From positions 62,001 to 126,000 of the forward strand of contig CAKQSV010000003.1 of NCBI GenBank assembly GCA_934273635.1: DNA of 64,000 nucleotides, given 5' to 3'. Positions 25,526 to 34,890 of the stretch are shown here, in pieces. The notes beneath the pieces were generated by a model that saw only the letters and a program-made list of their open reading frames with translations, was not told the DNA's origin and did not search any database. Each line of letters opens with the position of its first letter. Positions within the stretch are counted from its first letter, which is position 1. Source of the stretch: an uncultured Alphaproteobacteria bacterium. GTDB taxonomy: Bacteria; Pseudomonadota; Alphaproteobacteria; RF32; CAG-239. Both the position numbers and the translations under genes were made by a program.

Positions 25526-26863
25526 ATGACCCGCAAGTTTCGTTTTTTGTTTGTGTTGGGCGCCGTTATGCTGGCGGCTCGCGCCGCGTGGGCGCAGTTG
25601 CCGTCATTTGCCGATTTGGCGGAGAAATTGTTGCCGTCGGTGGTGAATATTTCAACCACCACCCTGCCCGAAGATGACGCCGCTTTCACGCCCGAGACCG
25701 AAACGCTCGGCTCCGGCTTCATCATCAGCAAAGACGGATATATTGTGACAAATCAACACGTTATTGATAAAGCGAAAAGTATTAACATTACTTTATCGGA
25801 CAATCGCAAGTTTGAGGCGGAGGTTATCGGCGAGGACAAGCAAACCGATTTAGCCTTACTCAAAATCAGCAGTGACAAGCCGCTTGCTGAAGTAGTGTTC
25901 GGGGATTCCGATGCTTTGCGCATTGGCGACTGGGTGTTGGCTATCGGCAATCCGTTCGGCTTGGGTGGAAGCGTGACCGCGGGCATTGTCTCGGCCAAGT
26001 CGCGCGACATCGAATCCGGCTCTTATGACAACTTTATTCAGACCGACGCGGCCATTAATCAGGGGAATTCCGGCGGACCGATGTTTAACCTTAAGGGTGA
26101 AGTTATTGGTGTAAACAGCGCTATTTTCTCATCAACCGGCGAGTCAATGGGTATCGGGTTTGCCACGCCGGCAAAAATGGCGCAATGGGTTATCAGTCAA
26201 TTACGACGTGACGGTAAAGTCACTCGCGGGTGGATCGGGGTTTCGATTCAGCCTAATCCGTTGCAAGAGGACGGTATTTTGGTCAGCCGTATTACCGAAG
26301 GTTCTCCGGCGCAGAAAGCCGGAATTTTGGCCGGTGATATTATCAGCAAATTTAACAAGATGCCGGTTACGGGCGTGACTAACCTATCACGGATTATTGC
26401 AGAAAGCGCGGTTGGTGAAACCCTAAATTTTGAAATTCTCCGCAACGGTGAGGTCTTAAATATTAAAGTTAAGGCGCAGAAAATGCCTGATAACACTTTG
26501 CAAAAGGAAGAGAAAACGTCAACGGAAAATACAGAAAAGAAAACCGACAAATCGGCGTTTTGGGCTGGCGTAAAGATTGAAAACATATCAGATGAATTAC
26601 AGCAGCGTTATCACCTGCCCGACGGCGCGCATGGCGTGGTTGTGACTGACGTTGAGCCGCAGTCTGATGCCGCAAACAAAGGATTGCAAACCGGAAATCT
26701 TATCACCAAAGTTGATAAAAAAGAAGTCTTTGACCTTAGTAGTTTTAACGATTATGTCAAGCAAGCGCAAGATGAGCACAATCGCCCTGTTCTGCTGACT
26801 GTGCAAGACACCGAGGCGGAACACTTTGTTGCCATAAAGCAGGATAGTCATGAGCCGTATTGA
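25526..26863 (+). CDS. degP: Do-family periplasmic serine protease
   Basis: A 445-residue trypsin-like protease with two PDZ domains. A signal peptide ends AWAQ at about residue 24. The triad is visible: H78 in TNQHVI, D108 in TDLALLK, and S182 in NQGNSGGPMF. PDZ1 covers about residues 232-310 and PDZ2 about 365-435. It degrades or refolds damaged envelope proteins. The start could be a TTG one codon upstream; I prefer the ATG at 25526. It closely follows hflC and overlaps holC by 14 nt. DegP versus DegQ cannot be separated from sequence alone. Confidence 0.92.
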   Translation: MTRKFRFLFVLGAVMLAARAAWAQLPSFADLAEKLLPSVVNISTTTLPEDDAAFTPETETLGSGFIISKDGYIVTNQHVIDKAKSINITLSDNRKFEAEVIGEDKQTDLALLKISSDKPLAEVVFGDSDALRIGDWVLAIGNPFGLGGSVTAGIVSAKSRDIESGSYDNFIQTDAAINQGNSGGPMFNLKGEVIGVNSAIFSSTGESMGIGFATPAKMAQWVISQLRRDGKVTRGWIGVSIQPNPLQEDGILVSRITEGSPAQKAGILAGDIISKFNKMPVTGVTNLSRIIAESAVGETLNFEILRNGEVLNIKVKAQKMPDNTLQKEEKTSTENTEKKTDKSAFWAGVKIENISDELQQRYHLPDGAHGVVVTDVEPQSDAANKGLQTGNLITKVDKKEVFDLSSFNDYVKQAQDEHNRPVLLTVQDTEAEHFVAIKQDSHEPY

Positions 26864-27305
26864 TTTTTATCATTTGCAAAAACAAACATTGGAAGACGTG
26901 TTGCCTAAGCTGTTGGAAAAGGCTTATGCCACCGGCAGTCGTATTAAAATAAAAATCGGCAACGAGGCGCGCGTGGAATTTATCAACTCGCTGTTGTGGA
27001 CATATAACGACGAATCTTTTATTCCGCACGGTTCCAAAAAAGACGGCTTTGCCAAAGAGCAACCGATTTGGCTGAGCAGCGATGATGACAATCCCAATAA
27101 CGCCGAAATGATGTTTTTGGTTGACGGCGCGCATTTAGATATTGAAAATCAAACAAATTTCACCCGCATATTTAATATTTTTGACGGGAACGACGAGCAG
27201 TCTTTGCAACAAGCGCGGCAACTGTGGAAAGATGTTTCCGCGGCGGGGTGGGAACGCAACTATTTTCAGCAGGACGACAGCGGTCGTTGGAACAAAAAGG
27301 CCTAA
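26850..27305 (+). CDS. holC: DNA polymerase III chi subunit
   Basis: A 151-residue protein matching HolC: the N-terminal IDFYHLQKQTLEDVLPKLLEKA, a central WTYNDESFIPHG followed by QPIWLS, and the C-terminal ARQLWKDVSAAGWERNYFQ. Chi links the clamp-loader complex to single-stranded DNA-binding protein. The start overlaps the end of degP by 14 nt, so it is co-transcribed with the hflKC-degP genes. It is convergent with slt, 14 nt away, with no terminator seen between them. Confidence 0.9.
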   Translation: MSRIDFYHLQKQTLEDVLPKLLEKAYATGSRIKIKIGNEARVEFINSLLWTYNDESFIPHGSKKDGFAKEQPIWLSSDDDNPNNAEMMFLVDGAHLDIENQTNFTRIFNIFDGNDEQSLQQARQLWKDVSAAGWERNYFQQDDSGRWNKKA

Positions 27306-27319
27306 CCCCTCCCCCATGC

Positions 27320-29056
27320 TTATTGCAGTGTCGGCCACCGATTATCAGACAGAGCCTCCATTGACGGATGTGGCAATCCGAATCTGGCCTCATACATCCA
27401 ATAATTAGCCATCACACGTTCGATATAAATACGGGTCTCTCGCGAAGGGATTACCTCAATAAACAACAAAGGATCGTTATCGTACTTAACTTTTTTCTGC
27501 CACTTGAACAGGTTTCCGGGGCCGGCGTTGTAGGCGGCAATCAGATAAAACATATTGCCGTTAATAAATGATTTTTCAGCCAGATAGTTGACATATCTTT
27601 GCCCCAAAGACAGGTTGTAGTCTTTTTGGTAGAGCACATCGTTATTTTTTTTGAGCTGCGGATTTTTGGTGATGTGCACCGCTGTCGCCGGCATTAACTG
27701 CATTAAACCCTTGGCGCCGGCACCGCTTTGTGCCTGCGGTCTGAACGCAGACTCTTGACGAACCAAAGCCCACACCAAAGCCTGACTGATTTTCCATCCG
27801 CCGCGCGGTTTCCACTGCGGCACAGGATAAGCCGCCTCATCATAAAACAGGCCGTTCTCATTGTCTTTAATATCATTTGCCAACAAAATTGCCAACGCGT
27901 GCATTTGGTAGTTTTGGGCAATAAACAACAGCGCCTCTTTTTGTTGTTTGTTCATATTTTGATAAGCGGCGCGGATTTCTTTTTCCGCCAACTCCGGATT
28001 TTTGGCTTTCAAAAGCACCAACGCGCGTCTGATTGCCGGCGAATCCAACATTTGGCGCACATACTCATCTGACGAGTAGTCGTTAAAAAAGGCGGAGCCT
28101 TCCCAGTTGTAACGCCATGACAGCCCCAGTTTGTAGGTGGCAAGCATACCGTAAAAAGTACGTTTATAAATTGCAGCGGTGTTGAGCCACTTTTCAGCCT
28201 CAGACTTTTTGCCCATGCGACTGTATGAGCGATAAGCCCAATAAGCGCCGGCAGCCACCAACCACTCGTTTTCTTGATATTTGGCGCCGAGTTGCGCAAA
28301 AAAGGACGCCGCATTTTTATATTGTTTCATTTTCCACGCGGCAAGTCCGCCAATCCAATAGCCCATAGCATTGTGACTGCGACGCACCGCTTTTTGCACC
28401 CTGTTCCACGCCAAATTATTTTGATTATCAAGCAAATAAACCGTTGCCAATGTCACAGACATGGCGTCATACTCTCTGTCGGGAATCGTTTGGCGAAATT
28501 TTTTGTCGTCCAACATGGTTTTGGCGGCTTTGGTCTGACCTTTATTGATAAGTTTTCTAAACTTGCCGACCTGCGCGCGCAAATAAGCTCGTTCTTTGTC
28601 GGAATAGTCCTCGTATTGATTGCTGAACCACGAGTACGGCGAATAAATTTTGGGATATTTTTCACCCCAAGGATTATCGACATTGTTCTTACCGGCTTTA
28701 TTGACCGCTAGGTTATAAATCGACCGAGCCTGCGGTAAGTCGCTATATTTTTTGAGCCAGTTTTTAAGCTCTTCGGGCGATGATTTGTAGGATTTGGAAA
28801 GATAAATCTGGGCTTTGACGTGACCGAGCAAAATGTCGTTCTCAACACTTTTAAGGCGTTGTTGCGCCGATTTAATATCTTCTTTTTTAATATCGCGGAA
28901 AATATTTTTATACAGCCGCACATCACGGTCGGAAACATAAAGTGTGTCTAAAATTTTGGAGCCGGTATCGTCATCCAAAACATTTTGCGCACCCCACGCG
29001 GCTATCGGACAAACCAGACCGATAAATAATATGCTGACAAATTTTCTTAAAAGCAA
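27320..29056 (-). CDS. slt: Soluble lytic murein transglycosylase
   Basis: A 578-residue periplasmic enzyme with a signal peptide (to about residue 22), a long alpha-helical superhelical region, and a C-terminal SLT domain containing QESAFRPQAQSGAGAKGLMQ and LMPATA. The catalytic Glu is in RQESAF. NLSLGQRYVNYL and AYNAGPGN complete the family pattern. It cleaves the glycan strands of peptidoglycan with anhydro-MurNAc formation, making substrates that NagZ processes. It is the last gene of a unit with two secreted paralogues, 18 nt after the nearer one. Confidence 0.93.
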   Translation of the reverse strand: MLLRKFVSILFIGLVCPIAAWGAQNVLDDDTGSKILDTLYVSDRDVRLYKNIFRDIKKEDIKSAQQRLKSVENDILLGHVKAQIYLSKSYKSSPEELKNWLKKYSDLPQARSIYNLAVNKAGKNNVDNPWGEKYPKIYSPYSWFSNQYEDYSDKERAYLRAQVGKFRKLINKGQTKAAKTMLDDKKFRQTIPDREYDAMSVTLATVYLLDNQNNLAWNRVQKAVRRSHNAMGYWIGGLAAWKMKQYKNAASFFAQLGAKYQENEWLVAAGAYWAYRSYSRMGKKSEAEKWLNTAAIYKRTFYGMLATYKLGLSWRYNWEGSAFFNDYSSDEYVRQMLDSPAIRRALVLLKAKNPELAEKEIRAAYQNMNKQQKEALLFIAQNYQMHALAILLANDIKDNENGLFYDEAAYPVPQWKPRGGWKISQALVWALVRQESAFRPQAQSGAGAKGLMQLMPATAVHITKNPQLKKNNDVLYQKDYNLSLGQRYVNYLAEKSFINGNMFYLIAAYNAGPGNLFKWQKKVKYDNDPLLFIEVIPSRETRIYIERVMANYWMYEARFGLPHPSMEALSDNRWPTLQ

Positions 29057-29074
29057 TCTCTATCACCTTACGGC

Positions 29075-29794
29075 TTACATTTTCCGTATCCAACGCACAC
29101 GCTGAGCGCAATCTTCCTGCGTCATCCCTTTCACACGGCAACGATTGACGATGATATTCGGAATTTTATCCATTGAATAACAACCGTCACCCAACAAAGT
29201 ATACATAAAATGGTATTTCTGGTTGGGGTTGACGTCAATAAAGTTGAGCGGCGTCTCCATCTTTGGCCATTTCAGGCGGATAGCCAAAGAATTAAGTTTG
29301 CGGTCAAGCGTCGTGACAATCTGAAATTTAACATCACAAGTGGTGGAACCGCTCATCATACTGCCGACCGTAAAGTCGGAATAAAAAATATAAATATAGC
29401 CCTCGGATTTGACAGATCCGTCCTGAACAACCGGCACAACCGAGGTTCTGCCCCGCTCCACGCCGTCTAAGGTCGGACGGTCGATTTGCGGCACGTTTTT
29501 ATAAATGTAGTCTTCCGGATTGTAAACATCTTGCTTTTTAGGTGTGAAGAAATCTGATTTTTCGCCTTTAGTCTGTTGTTCTGTCGTTGCCTCTGATTTT
29601 TCAGCATCGGTCGGGGTCGGTTCGTCTTTTGATTTGTTGTAAAAGCGTCCCCAATCCGCCGTATTATCAGACTTAGAGGTCTCGGTCGCAGCAACGTTTT
29701 CATCGGCAAAAACCTGCGCCGAGGCGGGCACGGCGGCGGTCATCAGCAAAGCCGCCAACAAACCGGAAACAATTTTATCTTTCAGCAAAGGCAT
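29075..29794 (-). CDS. Secreted protein, C-terminal domain paralogous to its neighbour
   Basis: A 239-residue protein. A signal peptide ends ASAQ (about residue 27), followed by a low-complexity, charged linker (residues 30-90). The C-terminal domain has four cysteines at 153, 205, 219 and 229. The block CDVKF...LAIRLKW and GDGCYS...VNRCRV aligns with the upstream neighbour, with identical 14-residue spacing between two cysteines. No known family was recognised. It lies between its paralogue and slt in one unit, with gaps of 20 and 18 nt. A periplasmic, possibly disulfide-stabilised, role is inferred. Confidence 0.7.
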   Translation of the reverse strand: MPLLKDKIVSGLLAALLMTAAVPASAQVFADENVAATETSKSDNTADWGRFYNKSKDEPTPTDAEKSEATTEQQTKGEKSDFFTPKKQDVYNPEDYIYKNVPQIDRPTLDGVERGRTSVVPVVQDGSVKSEGYIYIFYSDFTVGSMMSGSTTCDVKFQIVTTLDRKLNSLAIRLKWPKMETPLNFIDVNPNQKYHFMYTLLGDGCYSMDKIPNIIVNRCRVKGMTQEDCAQRVRWIRKM

Positions 29795-29814
29795 TTTCGG
29801 GTCTCCGGATAAAA

Positions 29815-30603
29815 TTACTTGATACTTTCCAAAGTTTCGGTCATAGCGTTCAGACTTTCAATCATCTTTTTATAAGAGGCGTCTAACTCGTCCACGTCTT
29901 TTTTGCGTTTTTCGGCACGCTGTTTAGCCTCTTCATTAAACGAAACCTTTTGAAACTCGCGGTAATATTCAGGGTCACGAGGAGAAACAAAACGGAACAA
30001 AGACTTGCAGTCTCCGCCACTGGTATCTCCGGTGCGCGCCATAGGCAAACGACGGTTGCCGGTGGCATTGCTTTGCTCGGTCACTTTACAGTTGGTAAAA
30101 CTAAAGTCGGCGTCTTCAATCATCAGAAAACATCTGTCAGACTTGATTTTTGACTTTAAGGAAACCTGACGGAAAGGTTTAATCTGCGGCAAGATAACAG
30201 CGGCGGTCAGATTTTCGGAAACAAGGTCGGCAGTTTTTGGCTGTTGCGCCTGTGTCAGGCTCTTAATCTGTCCTTTGTCGGTTGATGACAAATCTTCTTT
30301 TTCTTCGGTTTTGATAACTTCGGAAATCCCGTCATCTTTCCACGAAAGATTGATGGTGGCCGCGTCAACGCTCTTGGGCGAGCGGTTATACAACGTCAGT
30401 CCGAACTCACAGTCGGTGACAATACCGTCTTCGTCCTTAATCGGATTAACATCATGAATCTTAAAAAGCACCACATTTTCGCCGCTGGCAATTTTGCTGG
30501 CGAACTCGTCATCGCTCGCGTTATCGGCATTCTGAGCCACAGCCGCGCCGCTCAGCAACACGCCGCAAGCCACACTCATTAATAATTGTTTACAGCTTTT
30601 CAT
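29815..30603 (-). CDS. Secreted protein, paralogue of the downstream gene
   Basis: A 262-residue protein from the ATG at 30603 (AAGGA with 7-nt spacing); a longer start at 30642 lacks such a site. A signal peptide ends AVAQ (about residue 24). The domain has cysteines at 65, 158, 172 and 199; CEFGLTLYNRS...INLSWKD and DRCFLM...FTNCKV line up with the downstream protein. The C-terminal 50 residues are a charged helix or coiled coil. It is the first gene of the unit with its paralogue and slt. No known family was recognised. Confidence 0.7.
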   Translation of the reverse strand: MKSCKQLLMSVACGVLLSGAAVAQNADNASDDEFASKIASGENVVLFKIHDVNPIKDEDGIVTDCEFGLTLYNRSPKSVDAATINLSWKDDGISEVIKTEEKEDLSSTDKGQIKSLTQAQQPKTADLVSENLTAAVILPQIKPFRQVSLKSKIKSDRCFLMIEDADFSFTNCKVTEQSNATGNRRLPMARTGDTSGGDCKSLFRFVSPRDPEYYREFQKVSFNEEAKQRAEKRKKDVDELDASYKKMIESLNAMTETLESIK

Positions 30604-30675
30604 CATCAAATCCTTACAATTAAATTTAATTATAGGTATCATAACAAAAAAATAGTGAATAAAAAGATAATTTTC

Positions 30676-31482
30676 TTAATTTTCACACAATTTTTGCTTA
30701 GTGCGCAACAAATCGCTCCACGCCTTGGCTTTTTGTCCGCTGTTGCGCAGCAGGTAGGCAGGGTGGAAACTGGCCAGAACCGGAATTTTGGCACCGTCGG
30801 AGGTTTTGAACTCCAACCACTTGCCGCGCAGTTTGGATATTGGCTCGCCGTTGTCTAACAACGCGTTGGCAGCGCTGCCGCCCAAAATCAAAATCACATC
30901 GGGCTTAACCAGTTCAATTTGTCGTTTCAAAAACGGCAGGCAGACGGCAATTTCACCCTCGGTGGGCGTTCTGTTTCCGGGGGGACGCCATGGCAAAACA
31001 TTGGTTACAAAACACTCATCCCTCGGCACGCCAATGGTTGCCAACATTTTATCAAGCAAATGTCCGCTTCTGCCCACAAAGGGAATACCGCTTCTGTCCT
31101 CATCCGCCCCCGGCGCCTCGCCCACCAACAATAGTTTGGCCTGAGGATTGCCATAGCCGAACACGGTTTTGTTGGCAGTCAACTTGAGGGCGCAACCGTC
31201 AAAATTTTCCACCAGTTTTTTAAGTTCTTCCAGAGTCTCGACCTTAGCGCAAATCTGGCGCGCGTTTTGACAAGCGGCGACCGTGGCCTGCGCCAGTTCG
31301 GTGGTGGCCGGACGGGCATCTTCAACCTTTTGAGCGACGTTAACGGTTTGCGGTTGCGGCGCGGGCGGCGTCAGGTGTGTTTTTTCGCACTTTTGCCACG
31401 GCTCATCACCGCACACGGCGTCTACTCCCGCGGCGATATACCACTCCAAAATCTGTCTGATGTCTAAGTCTTCATTAATCAT
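30676..31482 (-). CDS. Uracil-DNA glycosylase, family 4
   Basis: About 268 residues from the Met at 31482 (frame open to 31518, so up to 280). Family 4 motifs: GEAPGADEDRSGIPFVGRSG, where the uracil pocket is formed, FVTNVLPWRPPGNRTP, and ASFHPAYLLR. The alphaproteobacterial-style N-terminal extension (LEWYIAAGVDAVCG) precedes the catalytic core. It excises uracil from DNA in base-excision repair. No strong Shine-Dalgarno marks either start, so the exact N-terminus is open. It lies downstream on the minus strand, divergent from the TPR protein gene. Confidence 0.9.
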   Translation of the reverse strand: MINEDLDIRQILEWYIAAGVDAVCGDEPWQKCEKTHLTPPAPQPQTVNVAQKVEDARPATTELAQATVAACQNARQICAKVETLEELKKLVENFDGCALKLTANKTVFGYGNPQAKLLLVGEAPGADEDRSGIPFVGRSGHLLDKMLATIGVPRDECFVTNVLPWRPPGNRTPTEGEIAVCLPFLKRQIELVKPDVILILGGSAANALLDNGEPISKLRGKWLEFKTSDGAKIPVLASFHPAYLLRNSGQKAKAWSDLLRTKQKLCEN

Positions 31483-31634
31483 GTTTTCTTTTGTAGCGCA
31501 TTTCTTTCTTTTTGTCATTTAATAATTAAATATTTACACATAATGTATATTATTTGCAAAATAATGTTGTATGATACGCGCTGCGGGCATATACTGCCTG
31601 ACGGTTAAAACTAAAGTTTGGGATAAATAAAACC

Positions 31635-33446
31635 ATGACCGGATTTCGATATACTTTGTTGGCTGCCATCAGTTTTTTGGCGTTTGGTTCTTGCTCGAAT
31701 CGCCCGTTTCAGGATTCAGCGGAACAGCAAAACACGCCGAAAGAAGTGTCGACTTCGGTTCCGGCGAGCAGTTACGGCTCTTATTTGGCGGGTCGTATTG
31801 CCCATTATCGGCAAGACTTTGACTCCGCCGCCGAATATTATATGAAAACCGCGCAGAAAGACCCCAACAACGCCGCTCTGCTCAACCGCACTTTTTTAAT
31901 GTTGGCCTCGCAAGGACGTATCGCTGAGGCGGCACAATACGCTGAAACAGCAAAAGCCAAAGGCGACACCAATGATTTTATTGCCGTGATTATCGCCGCC
32001 GATAAGGTTAAACAGCAGAATTATGACGAGGCGATTAAGATTATTAAAACCAACACCTCGCCGCTTTACAGCCGGTTGATTACGCCGTTTGTCAAGGCTT
32101 GGGCATATACCGGACAAAATCAATATTCCAAAGCTATTGCCTCGCTCGATGTCATTAAGGGCGAAAAGGGATTGGAGGCCATGTATCATTTTCATGCAGG
32201 TATGATACACGACTATTTTGACAAGCCCGATTTGGCACGCAAACATTTTGACGCCATTGTGAACGACACCAAAATGGATATGTCGGTGCGCACGTTGGAG
32301 GTTGTTTGTAACTTTTATCTGCGCAACGGCGAAAAAGACAAGGCTGTGGCTCTGTCGGCAAAATACGCAAACACAACCCCTCCGGTTGAAATTTTGCAAC
32401 GTATAAACAAAAATGTTATCAACACGCCGGTTGAGACCGCCTCGCCGCTGATTACATCCCCTCAGGCCGGACTGAGCGAGGCGTTGTTCAATATTGCCGC
32501 GATAATCAAAAACAATTCCGAGATTTTGGACTTTTCACACATTTTTATCAGACTCGCAATTTATGAAAACCCGCATAACGATTTGGCGCGGATTTTGTTG
32601 GGCAATATTTTGGAAATAAGAGAAATGTACGCGGATGCGATTGCCGTTTATGATGAAATTCCGGAAACATCAAACGCCTATTACATCGCGCAATATAAAA
32701 AAGCCTCTGACCTGCGCAGCCTGAACGACTATAAGGCCTCGGAGCTACTTTTAAAAGGTTTGGCGATTGACTATCCGAACGACTATCAGCTGTTGCTCGA
32801 TTTGGGCGACACACTCCGTCTGCAAGATAAATATCAGGAGGCTCTGAAGTATTATAATAAAGTGTTGAAGCAAAATCCCCGCCTTGCCGGTAGTATGTGG
32901 CAGATTTATTATGCTCTGGGCATTACATACGAACGGATGGGCGACTGGAACAAAGCCGAGCAAAACTTGCAAAAAGCTTTGCAGATTAATCCCGACAACC
33001 TGTTGGTGCAAAATTACCTCGGGTACAGTTGGCTCAAGCAAGGCAGAAACACCGAACAGGCTTTTTCTTATATTGTCAGCGCCTATAATCAAGCCTCTTT
33101 CAACAGCAGTATTATTGACAGTTTGGGCTGGGCTTTTTATCGTCTGGGGATGTATAATCAGGCTATATCTTATTTGGAAAAGGCGGTCGACAACGATCCT
33201 TCAAACGCCCTTATCAACGAGCATCTCGGCGACGCTTATTGGATGGGCGGACGCAAAAATGAAGCGCGTTTTCAGTGGAATCACGCCTTAACGCTCAAAG
33301 ACGACAGTGGAGAGGTCAAACCCGAGGAGATTAAGCAAAAACTGGCCAACGGCATTGACACTTATGCGCCCCTTGCTTTTGACCAAGCCCAAATTGAGCA
33401 AAGCATTGCCGAGATTAATAATGAAGGGGCTACTTCTGAGAAGTAA
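31635..33446 (+). CDS. TPR-repeat lipoprotein-like protein
   Basis: A 603-residue protein. The N-terminus (MTGFRYTLLAAISFLAFGSC) looks like a lipoprotein signal with Cys 20; the lipobox is imperfect (FGSC). The rest is mostly tetratricopeptide repeats, clearest in the last 250 residues (NPDNLLVQNYLGYSWLKQGR, DPSNALINEHLGDAYWMGGR). Such outer-membrane TPR proteins act as scaffolds for envelope complexes; the partner cannot be told. It is monocistronic, divergent from the glycosylase gene and convergent with sdaA. Confidence 0.85.
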   Translation: MTGFRYTLLAAISFLAFGSCSNRPFQDSAEQQNTPKEVSTSVPASSYGSYLAGRIAHYRQDFDSAAEYYMKTAQKDPNNAALLNRTFLMLASQGRIAEAAQYAETAKAKGDTNDFIAVIIAADKVKQQNYDEAIKIIKTNTSPLYSRLITPFVKAWAYTGQNQYSKAIASLDVIKGEKGLEAMYHFHAGMIHDYFDKPDLARKHFDAIVNDTKMDMSVRTLEVVCNFYLRNGEKDKAVALSAKYANTTPPVEILQRINKNVINTPVETASPLITSPQAGLSEALFNIAAIIKNNSEILDFSHIFIRLAIYENPHNDLARILLGNILEIREMYADAIAVYDEIPETSNAYYIAQYKKASDLRSLNDYKASELLLKGLAIDYPNDYQLLLDLGDTLRLQDKYQEALKYYNKVLKQNPRLAGSMWQIYYALGITYERMGDWNKAEQNLQKALQINPDNLLVQNYLGYSWLKQGRNTEQAFSYIVSAYNQASFNSSIIDSLGWAFYRLGMYNQAISYLEKAVDNDPSNALINEHLGDAYWMGGRKNEARFQWNHALTLKDDSGEVKPEEIKQKLANGIDTYAPLAFDQAQIEQSIAEINNEGATSEK

Positions 33447-33466
33447 CCCCTCGCCTGCTGTTTTTT
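33424..33466 (+). terminator. Likely terminator spanning the end of the TPR gene
   Basis: AGGGG-TACTTC pairs with GAAGTA-CCCCT with one bulge on each side (33424-33450), spanning the stop codon; a T-run follows about 10 nt later. The distance makes it less certain. Confidence 0.5.
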
Positions 33467-33471
33467 ATCAC

Positions 33472-34851
33472 TCAGCAACTTAAAGCGTTTTTGGCAATAC
33501 CCGCCAAAGACGTTTCTTTGTATTCGCTCTTTAGGCTGAGTCCGGTTTCGTACATGGTTTTGATAATACTGTCAAGGCTGACAATATGGTCGCCGGTGCC
33601 CTGCAAAGCTAAGCGCGCGGCATTAACCGCCTTAATCGCGCCCATGGCATTGCGTTCAATACACGGAACTTGCACCAAGCCGCAAATTGGGTCGCAGGTT
33701 AGTCCCAAGTTGTGTTCCATGGCGATTTCCGCCGCGTTTTCAATTTGTTTGTTATTGCCGCCCAGAGCCGCAACCAAACCGCCGGCGGCCATAGAACAAG
33801 CCACGCCGACCTCACCCTGACAACCGACTTCGGCACCGGAAATCGAGGCATTGGAACGATAAAGACTGCAAATGGCCGAGGCGGTCGCCATAAAGATGAT
33901 GGAGGCGTTCTCCTCTTCTTTGGCGGAGTTAAACTTGCCGTAGCGTTTCATATAGCGCATAACCGCGGGGATGATACCGGCAGAACCCATGGTCGGCGCC
34001 GTGACCATTTTGCCGCCGGAAGCGTTTTCTTCCGCCACTGCAAAAGCCCAAATATTAATCCAATCAATCGCCGTGAGCGAATCGGTGCAATTCTGTTCAA
34101 AATTAGCCTTTAAGCGTTCGTACATCTCTTTGGCGTGGCGTTTGACTTTCAGCCCGCCGCGCAGATAACCGTCTTTTTGCAAACCGGCATCAATATTGTC
34201 TTGCATAATTTTATCGAGTTTGAGAATATTTTTAACCGGTGAGCAATGATAAATCGCCCGCTCGTTTTGCAAAACCAATTCGGCAATCGTCAGTTTGTTG
34301 TTGTCACACAGTTTCATCAGCTCTTTGCATGAGTTGAACAAATAAGGCACTTTATATTCCTCACGGTCGACACGGCGTTCAATCTCGTCTTGGCGGGCAA
34401 TCGTACCGCCGCCGACTGAAAAATAAGTTTCTTCAAGCACGGTGTTGCCATTGCCGTCTTGCGCCACAAACTTCATACCGTTGGAGTGCTCGGGTAAAAA
34501 GATTTTCTTTTCAAGCGTGAAGTTTTTATCCATAACAAAAGCAATGTTATGCTCGCCACCCAAGGCCAACTGTCCGCTCTGTTGCAAATTTTCAATGTAA
34601 GGGGTTTGCGGGTCAAACGCCTCGGCCGTCAAGCCCATCAAGCCATACACAATCGCGTCTAAAGTACCGTGTCCGACACCGGTCAACGCCAATGAGCCGT
34701 ACAGATAAACTTGTAACGACTGCACGCTTTGCAACTTGTCTTGCGCCCGCAGGTTGTCAACAAAGCGTTTGGCGGCTTTCATCGGACCAACGGTATGAGA
34801 GCTCGAGGGACCGATGCCAATGGCGAAAATCTCAAAAAGGCTGTAATACAT
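33472..34851 (-). CDS. sdaA: L-serine dehydratase (4Fe-4S, single chain)
   Basis: A 459-residue enzyme that deaminates L-serine to pyruvate and ammonia. The N-terminal beta domain begins FEIFAIGIGPSSSHTVGPM. The alpha domain has GSAGIIPAV, then the cluster cysteines in EVGCQGEVGVACSMAAGG and CDPICGLVQVPCIERNAMG. The start is the ATG at 34851, 7 nt after AGGAG; a TTG two codons earlier is less likely. One fused chain, as in E. coli SdaA, not the two-subunit Bacillus type. It feeds carbon and nitrogen from serine into central metabolism. Confidence 0.95.
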   Translation of the reverse strand: MYYSLFEIFAIGIGPSSSHTVGPMKAAKRFVDNLRAQDKLQSVQSLQVYLYGSLALTGVGHGTLDAIVYGLMGLTAEAFDPQTPYIENLQQSGQLALGGEHNIAFVMDKNFTLEKKIFLPEHSNGMKFVAQDGNGNTVLEETYFSVGGGTIARQDEIERRVDREEYKVPYLFNSCKELMKLCDNNKLTIAELVLQNERAIYHCSPVKNILKLDKIMQDNIDAGLQKDGYLRGGLKVKRHAKEMYERLKANFEQNCTDSLTAIDWINIWAFAVAEENASGGKMVTAPTMGSAGIIPAVMRYMKRYGKFNSAKEEENASIIFMATASAICSLYRSNASISGAEVGCQGEVGVACSMAAGGLVAALGGNNKQIENAAEIAMEHNLGLTCDPICGLVQVPCIERNAMGAIKAVNAARLALQGTGDHIVSLDSIIKTMYETGLSLKSEYKETSLAGIAKNALSC

Positions 34852-34890
34852 AAACAAACTCCTTGTTAAGTGAAAAAATGCAACCGACGG

